From Phallusia fumigata (taxonomy: Eukaryota > Chordata > Ascidiacea > Phlebobranchia > Ascidiidae): a stretch of 26,899 nt of DNA. Below the pieces are notes generated by a model. The model saw only the letters and a list, made by a program, of their open reading frames with translations. It was not told the DNA's origin and did not search any database. The position numbers were made by a program, and so were the translations under genes. The stretch is from NCBI GenBank assembly GCA_008931825.1, contig QXVZ01011996.1, positions 1 through 26,899 on the forward strand. Direction: 5' to 3'. Within the stretch, counting starts at the first letter, position 1; the number at the start of each line of letters is the position of its first letter. Below, in pieces: positions 19,501 to 26,899 of the stretch.

Positions 19501-22500
19501 CGTGAATAATATGCAGGGACGCCAAAATGGATTGATCATTCGCTGGGCTTGACGTAGTATGGGAAATGAGCGCTGCTATTTGCTTCCAGAGAATTCTGAG
19601 TAACGTTTAAAACCCTTAAGCAAGAACAAAGTGCGCTAAAAGGACGAGGTGGACGACCTATCATGCAATCGCGTATCTTGATGCGTATTCTCCTAATCGA
19701 TTAAGCATCGTGCCTGCAAAGCTGTTTTGCTGCGTGATTTGCTTTTTAATTGAAATGGATAATGCACGTTTCAACGGTTTTGTCGATGGGCAAGCGTTTA
19801 GTGGTTGAAAGTGTTGGTTTAACGAAAACTGTGACATCATGAATATGACTGCAACAAAACTAGTAAAACTTAGATGAAACTTGTATTTCCCCCTGTTAAC
19901 ATCGTAACTAAAACCACGTTTCAAGACAACTTTTAGCCTGTTTGCAGGCCACTGTTACCTTGCACAGTTCACAGCATGGGATGTTACGTTTGAACCCCTA
20001 TGCACTGTTTGATGTCGTTTACATAAAGACGCAACTTCCTTTGGCTTGTACAGCCCCTTTGTGACGCGCAGTTTGTTCAGCAAATTGGATCAGGGGATTA
20101 GAAAGCAGTTGTTTATGAGTTTTACATGGCCTTGTGGGGTTTTGTGGGTCTTATGGGCGCGTGCAGCCATCTGTTCACTTGCGTTTTGACCTTATTAGCC
20201 GCTAACGTATTTAAAACCGCAACACTGTTCTGCATGCTTGCTGAATCTATTTTCACGTAAGCGGCTGTTCGTGGAACTTACAACTTAAGTAAAGTTTGCT
20301 TGATGTTGAGAATTCGAAATAAAGGTAAAACCATCGAATACAGAAACTATGATTTGATACCATTGTTCCAGTTTTTACTGGTGAAAAAAATGGTTTTACT
20401 AATGACTTTATAGGGTTTGTCTCCGAACTACTTTCCATGTGGGTTTGTGGGAACTTCACCGTGTAGCGGTCACTTGCTTAGAATTTCAACCCCTCTTACT
20501 ATCAACTTAGACCCAAATCCAGACGATTAGTCCCCTCCCGAGACAAATTAGCCAAGCGGGTGTAACCTTATCCGCAAATGGCACCACGATTTAGTCAGGT
20601 CTTTTGTACCTCGGCCCACCTGAAGAAATGGATGGCTCACTTGTGTCCTGTCAACATCGTGGTTTTGAAACCCGTTTCCGCCACAAACCAAGCGTTTTAT
20701 CCCCGTGGGAACTTGACTTTGGTCGTGGCGTAGGTCCCACCTTGGAGGTTGTTCTTTAGCAAGGTAAAGTTGCTTTGGAAGTCACGGTCGTGTGGCAGTT
20801 ACTATGACTTGAGGTGGGACATACGGGTCGACTTTAGGTGTGTTTTATTGGATGTGCTTTGTCAAAAACGATTTTCTGCACTCGTCGCGTTGCTAAATCG
20901 AAAGCAAACGTTTGCCTAAAAAAATATCGATTATTTACAGTGGGGGGCTTAATTTTTTTGAACAAGAGGTTTCCTCACTCCAGGGCTAATTACCAACATG
21001 TTTTCTCAGTAACACAGTCTCTAAAAGCCAAAGTCAACAACCCCTTCTCGCGACTAAATGAATTCCAAGAATCAGTTCTTTGGAACCGGCTGATTCCCGT
21101 CAATGTCTGTTTGCGGGCATTAAATAGTTGGGGCTCAATTCCGCAGTGTAGCATCTTCATTTAATTACTTTTTGGGTCGGTATGTTATGTATTGTTTTTT
21201 TCTCTCGCCCTTGTAACTTGGACATCAAATCAAAACCAGTTGGGAAGTTTCGCGTGTTGCGTACGTCAATTTCTCTTCAACAAAACTCACCGAAATCACG
21301 TATCGCGCGCAAATTACATGCGCCTTCACATGTAGACGCTTGTTTTCTTGCCACGGTACAGCACTTCACAACGGGAGTTTAACATTCCAGGCATATACAC
21401 GCTGCGATGTAACAAGTGCTTTCCAGCCGCAAAGATCATATAAGTGCTGTAATTTTAGACAAGGCCTGGCTTCATTGTCTATCCGTGGTGAATCGGCTTT
21501 GTTTGAAAGGTTGTTACCCCGCTTGTGGCTTGTTTGACCGGCGGGGGTCTGCCCCCCCCCCCAACTGCGTCGACAATTGTCTGTTGTGACGTCGTAGTTA
21601 TTTAGGTGCGCCCGGCTTTCTGAAATGTTTTTCTAACAACGGTTTCGAAGTTGTGGCGTTTCTAGCCGGTGAAGTCGCCATGTGGATGTTTATTTTAGTT
21701 TTGGCGTCTAGTGCGTGCGAAGAGGAATTCCATGCAAACGCTACGTTAAGTTTTTCTGTTTGAATCTCACTAAGCAGATCCCGGCTGGGCACTGCTTGAT
21801 TTGCAAATCACGGCAAACTTTCTCGAACAGTTAAAAGTAGCGAGGCACTTGATCATTCCTCCTGTTGGCCGCATTTGCGCACTCTCCATTGCCTAAGGGT
21901 AAACGCCGCGTTCATGGAGCCTACAAGCGTTTCTTGCAAGAGCTTGAAAATTGCCCGTTGCCGAACCAAATGCGTCTTTATCGGAGGCCTCATCTCGGAA
22001 CGATACTCGCCCTGTTCCTGGTATAAGTCGCCATTCTTTGGATTGTCAAGTATTTCTGGCTTGTCGCCGGATGTAGTTGTTGTGACGTCACAATGGCCCG
22101 ATCCACTTGACCTGTTTGCTACGCTCCGGTTGGCAGCGCTGCTGCGACAGGGTTTGTTTTCTTTGCGTGCAAAAACGTAGCGGTAAACGCAGCCTTTTGG
22201 GACAATGCTGGTGATATCAGAAAACGTGACGAGGCCTGAATACTTGACTGTATGGTTTTGCAAACGCATACTTCCGGCTTGAAAACGAAATTGTCTGATG
22301 ACGGACCGTTGCAGTGCAATACAGTTTCGAAGCAAACTTATAAATTGTTCAGTGAGTTTCAATCTGCATCTTTTGCACAGTTTGCCCAAGTGTATTTGTC
22401 TGTAGACTCCCTACTTAAATTTGCTTCTAAACTAGTGGCCATAGGCAGAACTGTGTTATCCCCATACAAGATATGTATATGTTTTTAGAAAGCCATTCCC

Positions 22501-25500
22501 TACAACAACTAGTGAATGTGATACACCCGATTCAGACGCTATATATTTTAACCAACACGTAATAGAACATGGGCTTATGTCGCTGAGGTTAATCGAATGG
22601 GTTTAAGTCAGTTTATAACTGGAATAATTCCTCTGGTGTGGGCAGCCTCTTAATTATTGCTCTCTTACATCGGAGGCCGACACACCGCCAATTTACGAAT
22701 TCCACCAACGCTTTTTCATAGTAAGCTCATCGCAAAATCATAATATCTACAGACGTTAGTGGAAGCGATGATGTCATTACCGCTTAGCTAGAGCAAAACT
22801 GTCTCCCTTATTACCGCCAGGCTGAAAAAACTTTAATTAAAACTGATATAAACAAGGCGGGAATATGAGCTTCGGTGCTTTAATCTACATTTCATATTTT
22901 TAAAACTGAGTTAAAGTTAACGCATTGGAATAAGTGAGTGACGCAGTGCATTAAACAACCTATCTGAATTGACCCATCAAGTTTTACTGCCGCTAATCTT
23001 AATGCTTTCGTCTTGTTGAGGCAATGATGGGCGGTTTCTGCAGCAAACCAACGCATTTGCGTCAATTCCTGATGCACGCGCATGTTACAGTGTGCGTGGT
23101 ACAGTTGCATTAATTAAAATTATGTACGTTCTATTCCTTTCTATTTATTTGAAATTCATGCAAACTAAGTGAGTGGCTTATTGTTGGATACGAAGCTGTA
23201 CCTCTTCGACAAGTGTAACCTAGGAATGGGCTTCCTGCAATCCGTCAATCAAACTTAAAAAAGTCCATGTACGACGATACATACATTGATTCTTTAAATA
23301 AGTTTTAAATATTTGAAAGGTTTAGCCGAACAAAATTGTGTAACACTTCGGCATCCATTTAAACCATCAATTTACAAGAGGCAGTCTCGCTACACGACTC
23401 TACGAACTAGAACAAAATTGTGGGTTCCACAACTGTACAGATAATGAGAAAACCATTGATTTGATCGCAGCAGTCAGATTACATCACTTCAAGGCCACTC
23501 AATTTCCGCCCGACCTTAGGTTTGTGTGTTGGTAGTTGGATTTCCTTAATCAGTAGCCCGAACTTCTGACGGTGTATTCCGTTCCCCGAACCGACACAAG
23601 TCGTTTTATGTGACTCTCCAGGGGCGGCTGAGTCATCCAAAGCGGCCACAGACACATCCTAATATATTCATGACATACAGCTTTTCTGTCGCAAATGACG
23701 TTTGCTTGCCTGCGGTTTCAGGCAGCCCTGCTATGCGTTTTTTTGTTGCCTCAGCTTTTATGGTCATATTGGTTGATGGCCCACGCAGCAAAACCTGTCT
23801 GTTTTGAAAATTGCAAGAGATTTTAATCAGCGTATGGTGGCAAATTTGGTGAATAGTCTCTTCACCTTCATAGTATCATGTCTGTTACCAAGAACAACAA
23901 CTTTTATCTGTAAAAATTTGAAAAAAGTACAGCGCTTAAATTTTATAAAACACATAAGATCAAATTAGACAAAAATTAGACAAGATGACTCTTTTAAACC
24001 GATGCGAAAATAAAACTGTTTTAAGAATTTATGTTTTTTTTTTATAAATGTGTGACATTAGACTGAGCATTAGTAGGTAAATCCCAAGCACCATCATCAC
24101 GTGTCATAGAAGGTTCAAATACTTACCACGATTGACGTAACAAAGAATGCTGGCAACCCACTTTCAACCCATAAAACCACACGTCTACCAAAACTGACCC
24201 CGATTCTATGGTAATATGCTGTAAAACAAAAGCTTTTTTTTGCTGTCTGAAAACGGGCATAGGTATAATTTTACATTGATGTATCAAATTACAGCACACG
24301 TGACGTATACCTTGTTGCAGCCATTACACCAATTGTTGACACTTGTTAAGCGTCAACATGTTACGGCAATTCAGGTCTTCGTCGCCATCAAATGCTAATG
24401 CAAGTTTGTGGTAACAACAACCAACAATTGTGTGAAAGCAAGCCACTGCACGTGCGGTTTTCACAAGTCGTGTAGCCCTCGTGCTGACTGGTAAAAGCAA
24501 AAGGAAGTAACGTCACTAAATAGCCGGGCATGATTCCATTTAATGACGCCTTGGTTGTATGCTGGGCAAGATTTCCGGGTGCGTCTTGTCCCTTCCAGCC
24601 ACCTTGAGAAAATGAATGAAAACTAGCTCCCTTTTCTTCCTAAATGGGAGTCTGTACGTCGGTATACACATGTTGTTTGGGGCTTTGATTTCGAAGGACG
24701 TTTTTCGCTGTTTCCTGTTTCTAGTTTCTCACCTACAGACTAGACTTTTCATAAAATTATCAAGTTTCTTTAAAAAAAGATTTGCAAATTTTTGTTGATG
24801 AACGTTTGGTCTATATCTGTAACGTTTTTAACCTGCAGACTTGAGTATTNAACTTTATGGATTACTGCTTAAAGTGGATCATTTGTCAGCAATTCATCTG
24901 GTCAAAGTACAAATTACAGTTTCCTGCTTGCCTTGTGCCTGTGCCATGTTTTGGATGGTGCAATTGTTTAAATCAGCTTTTGTGGCTTTCAATAGGATTT
25001 GCCAAATGTCCTAAAATAGCCATCATGGTTTTTGCAATTGCAAGAATGATGTCAACAAAATAATGTTGTTTTCGGCAAGAAGATGACATTAGAAGTACAA
25101 TAAACAAATGTAAAATGTATAATACAACTAATATTAACTGAAACTAATTTGAACTAAAAGTTTGAACAAAAAAGAAACTATTTGTCACTATTTTGGTACT
25201 AATATTAAAAACCAATTTTCTCATTGAAAAGGTTTATAATATGATTTTTAAAGGCAGGGACCAACAGTAGCAACAGCTTATCCCAATGTCATCACATTTT
25301 CATGCATGTTTACACAATTTACATGAAACTTGCCAGGGTTAGATGCCTGCACTAAATTATTAATAGGGGTTTGCACACGCAGCAAATACCAAACATCCTA
25401 ATTGAATTCAGTGCGTTATTGTGTTTCGCCTGTCAGAAGATTGCTTGGGTGCCAGAGAATTTAATTACTTTACAAGGTTACAAATGCTCTCTGTGCAGAA

Positions 25501-26547
25501 CCTGTTAAAAAGATATAAAAACTGACATATTTTTGACATGACTGTTTCTCCTATGTTAGTAGTAGCAAGATGAACAAATTTTACTGGTCATTGTTCAAAG
25601 ATATTTGTTTTTTGCAGAGTGACATTACCACCGTTCCAGAACTTGCCCACTACCTCAGGTTATTCAAGTAAGTGTTATTTTCCTATTCTACTGTATTTTT
25701 TTTCACTTTTATCATTGTTCTGTCCAAACTATTGACTGTTTAAATAAAATACACTTACTCCTAAATGAAAACAGTTTAAAGCCTATGCTTAACAAAAAGC
25801 ACATTTCATGTATACATATTGAAAGCCTAGTTTAGATCAGGGAAACTAACACTGTGAGACAGTCTAGAAATAAACTTCCTCCCATACCTTTTCAACATTA
25901 ACTGTCACATGCCACACAGCCTTTATTAATGAAAAATGCAATTTCCTCATGGTATGTTGGCTTTATAAGAGAAATATAGCAGTTATTGTTCGATCAGTCG
26001 CCACTAAACAATTTGAGACACTGCTTGTGTAACAACTGATGTGCTGACAGAAACTTTTTTTGCAGGCCAAAGAAATTTACATTGAAGGGATACAAGAAGT
26101 ATTACTTCATTTTCAAAGACACAAACATCTCTTATTATAAGACCAAGGAAGATGCAGCTGCTCTGAGCTCTGCAACGACTGTAAGTTTATTGCCTTTCGG
26201 AAAGGGACACATGTTGTTTTTGTTGAATATCCCTGTTACTCTTTCCTGCAAGCTTGATGATGCATGTTGGGCTAAAATTTTTTGACCTGGTATTGTAGTA
26301 ATCTAAGTTGATTTATTAACTATTGTTTGTTTCAAAAAGAAGGCTTTTTGTGAAAACCTTAATTTAACATGTGATAATTTGTTGTACTTTTGTTAAAAGC
26401 ATACCAACATTTTTCTACTGTTTTCAGATTAAGTTGAAGGGTGCGGAGGTTGTTCCTGACGTCAACATCAGCGAAGATAAATACATCATCAAACTTTTCA
26501 TTGCAAGTGCTGAGGGAATGACTGAGCTCTGGTTAAGATGTGACACA
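13357..26547 (+). CDS. FERMT2: Kindlin / fermitin family protein, partial
   Basis: Kindlins are FERM-domain adaptors that bind integrin beta tails and, with talin, activate integrins at cell–matrix adhesions. Exons: 13357–13561, 14294–14427, 14796–14895, 15226–15396, 16621–16813, 17139–17241, 25618–25667, 26066–26180, 26428–26547 (397 residues). Order: F0 (residues 1 to about 100), F1 with a Thr/Pro-rich loop (about 100–290), start of F2 (FFDLNPK), then the PH domain. Strong matches to vertebrate kindlin-2 include [40 protein letters not shown] and [18 protein letters not shown]. The ATG has A at −3 and opens like kindlin-2. About 90 residues of F2 before the PH domain are not found; the end of F2 and F3 with the integrin-binding site lie beyond the window. 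Invertebrates usually have one family member, so the FERMT2 symbol denotes the family, not strict orthology. Confidence 0.96.
13562..14293 (+). other. Kindlin intron 1, nothing recognised
   Basis: A 93-codon open frame at 13842–14123 has no similarity that I recognise and no splice context. I treat it as chance. Confidence 0.6.
14294..14427 (+). CDS. FERMT2: Kindlin exon 2 (F0)
   Basis: It encodes [20 protein letters not shown] and [16 protein letters not shown], matching DWSDHALWWEKKRTWL and YGIQADAKLQFTPQHK of kindlin-2. Donor GTTTAT is weak. Confidence 0.97.
14428..14795 (+). other. Kindlin intron 2, nothing recognised
   Basis: AT-rich sequence with no repeat or open frame of note. Confidence 0.6.
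14796..14895 (+). CDS. FERMT2: Kindlin exon 3 (F0–F1 boundary)
   Basis: It encodes [20 protein letters not shown] and [12 protein letters not shown], matching LRLQLPNMKYVKVKVNF and VSDICKTF. It ends in phase 1. Confidence 0.96.
14896..15225 (+). other. Kindlin intron 3, nothing recognised
   Basis: The reading frame upstream of the 15226 acceptor is open from 15063, but it has no kindlin similarity. Confidence 0.6.
15226..15396 (+). CDS. FERMT2: Kindlin exon 4 (F1 and start of F1 loop)
   Basis: It begins [11 protein letters not shown], nearly identical to kindlin-2. A lysine-containing stretch ([14 protein letters not shown]) stands where vertebrates have a poly-Lys membrane-binding segment, then repeated Thr-Pro motifs follow ([19 protein letters not shown]). 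These are candidate proline-directed kinase sites. Confidence 0.96.
15397..16620 (+). other. Kindlin intron 4 (1.2 kb)
   Basis: AT-rich. It contains three copies of TGTGGC (15907–15924) and a 12-bp direct repeat CTAAGAAGATAT near 16206 and 16281. No exon was recognised. Confidence 0.6.
16621..16813 (+). CDS. FERMT2: Kindlin exon 5 (F1 loop)
   Basis: It encodes [20 protein letters not shown], more Ser/Thr-Pro sites, then [20 protein letters not shown], matching ILAKMFKPQALLDKAKINQG. The donor GTGGGT is fixed by phase 2 into exon 6. Confidence 0.96.
16814..17138 (+). other. Kindlin intron 5, nothing recognised
   Basis: Nothing beyond intron sequence; the acceptor is TCTCCTAG. Confidence 0.6.
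17139..17241 (+). CDS. FERMT2: Kindlin exon 6 (end of F1, start of F2)
   Basis: It encodes [20 protein letters not shown] and [14 protein letters not shown], nearly identical to kindlin-2. The donor is GTAAAC in phase 0. The next conserved stretch should begin YDAIRINQLYEQA, which is not found downstream. Confidence 0.97.
17370..17422. repeat. Small hairpin and 10-bp direct repeat
   Basis: AGGTGCATCT occurs at 17370–17379 and 17413–17422. The second copy abuts a 6-bp hairpin, TGGTGG/CCACCA with a CACA loop (17398–17413). Significance unknown. Confidence 0.4.
21552..21562. repeat. Run of eleven C
   Basis: A homopolymer preceded by a five-G run at 21543–21547. It is prone to sequencing length error and could form unusual DNA structure. 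Confidence 0.8.
21853..22389 (-). other. Unrecognised 178-codon open frame
   Basis: The longest frame in the big kindlin interval. The first ATG is at 22269, giving 138 residues from [14 protein letters not shown]; the 40 codons upstream are open but lack an ATG. The peptide is polar, with Ser/Asn-rich and [19 protein letters not shown] stretches and no transmembrane segment or known motif. An AATAAA on the same strand lies at 21694–21689, about 160 bp beyond the stop. It could be a nested gene, an exon of a gene on the other strand, or chance in a GC-richer patch. Confidence 0.2.
22083..22090. promoter_or_regulatory. CRE palindrome TGACGTCA
   Basis: A perfect CREB/ATF-type site. Related TGACGT half-sites occur nearby at about 21587, 23696, 24134 and 24301. 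Regulatory use is inference only. Confidence 0.25.
24850..24850. other. Ambiguous base N, possible join
   Basis: The second of only two Ns in the window. It lies in the interval where kindlin exons are missing, so it may mark a collapsed gap; it could also be a single uncalled base. Confidence 0.6.
25618..25667 (+). CDS. FERMT2: Kindlin exon, F2–PH junction
   Basis: It encodes [17 protein letters not shown], matching GDITSIPELADYIKVFK immediately before the PH domain. It starts in phase 0 after TTTTTTGCAG and ends two bases into a Lys codon with donor GTAAGT. Confidence 0.95.
25668..26065 (+). other. Kindlin intron within PH region, nothing recognised
   Basis: AT-rich, no repeat or coding signal noticed. 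Confidence 0.6.
26066..26180 (+). CDS. FERMT2: Kindlin exon, PH domain first half
   Basis: It encodes [20 protein letters not shown] and [15 protein letters not shown], strands 1–4 of the PH domain. The basic Lys cluster in strands 1–2 fits phosphoinositide binding known for kindlins. Phase 0 at the end. Confidence 0.97.
26428..26547 (+). CDS. FERMT2: Kindlin exon, PH domain second half
   Basis: It encodes [20 protein letters not shown] and [13 protein letters not shown], matching LRGCEVTPDVNIS and AEGMNEIWLRCDN. The PH C-terminal helix is on a later exon outside the window. Confidence 0.97.
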
Positions 26548-26899
26548 GTAAGTTTGACGAATTTGTTTGAAACACCGATATTGTGCTAAGTTTTAATTTT
26601 AATGCACTTATCAATACACTACACTTTTTATAGAAGTGTAACCACTAATCAATGTTGTAGTGACTCGTTTCGATTCCATTCATGCTAATCATAATACTGT
26701 ACATGGGCCGGAAGTTCCAGCGTTGTTAATCCTCGATGCATTCAGCGTGTGTTGCTTAGGCCAAGGTTTTGTACAAAACACAACGAATGGTTTGGTTGCC
26801 ATAAAATTGATAAATAAAACAGATTTTTATTTACATCAAATTTGGACTTGACTTGAAGCCTGTAACCCCAAAACTCGACTCAAGTCTCCAATTATAGAA
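26548..26899 (+). other. Kindlin intron running off the window, with repeats
   Basis: It contains a 7-bp-stem hairpin (TACACTT at 26620–26626 with AAGTGTA at 26634–26640). A GACTTGACTTGA / GACTCAAGTC motif at 26845–26886 is related to the element in the INTS1 intron at 6889–6965. Confidence 0.5.

Larger units (their letters stand above)
17242..25617 (+). other. 8.4-kb kindlin interval lacking the expected F2 exons
   Basis: This is the longest gene-free stretch in the window. The first kilobase and the part after 24850 look like the AT-rich kindlin introns. By eye, about 19300–22400 is richer in GC and CpG, with scattered open frames, one CRE palindrome (22083–22090), an 11-C run (21552–21562) and a 178-codon minus-strand frame. 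I recognised no gene, no RNA gene and no exon encoding the missing F2 residues. Confidence 0.6.

Noticed and set aside
20838-21164. 108-codon plus-strand frame
   Set aside because: No recognisable domain, no splice or poly(A) context, and a length expected by chance in 8 kb.
24098-24130. GGTTCAAAT resembling a tRNA T-loop
   Set aside because: No complementary acceptor or anticodon stems around it; no tRNA found in the window.
24857-25063. 68-codon Cys/Trp-rich frame after the N
   Set aside because: No similarity to kindlin F2 or any family that I recognise; likely chance.
1-26899. Search for CRISPR arrays, operons, prophage, toxin–antitoxin or other defence systems
   Set aside because: The window is an intron-rich animal locus; no regularly spaced repeats or bacterial-type gene clusters were seen.

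Overview
This is eukaryotic nuclear DNA from an animal: spliced genes with GT–AG introns, AT-rich introns and no bacterial features. Compact introns (mostly 65–700 bp), two genes about 1.2 kb apart, and signs of high heterozygosity suggest a tunicate, with Ciona as the best guess. The species is inference, not something read from the sequence.

Layout, all on the + strand. (1) Positions 1–12159 hold the C-terminal two thirds or more of Integrator complex subunit 1 (INTS1), in 27 coding exons plus one exon present twice. The first exon in view (78–184) is internal; the stop codon is at 12157–12159 and a poly(A) signal lies at 12219–12224. (2) Positions 12160–13356 are intergenic sequence and the 5' leader of the next gene. 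(3) From 13357 to beyond the right edge lies a kindlin/fermitin gene (FERMT family). Six exons encode F0, F1 with its inserted loop, and the start of F2; three exons at 25618–26547 encode the PH domain. The rest of the gene is outside the window.

Two places look like assembly problems as much as biology, and each is near a lone N. Around N 10445, about 550 bp of INTS1 containing one complete 47-codon exon is present twice; the two exons differ at four sites, all synonymous, which fits two alleles laid end to end. In kindlin, the roughly 90 residues of F2 that should lie between the FFDLNPK exon (ending 17241) and the PH exons (starting 25618) were not found anywhere in the 8.4 kb between them. 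That interval is about seven times longer than the next longest intron and contains N 24850.

The two genes have unrelated jobs: INTS1 is a nuclear scaffold for RNA 3' processing and transcription attenuation, kindlin a cytoplasmic integrin activator. Nothing indicates that they work together. I did not find a convincing new biological system; the most useful observations are the duplicated exon, the missing kindlin exons, a few short intronic repeats and one unexplained minus-strand ORF.
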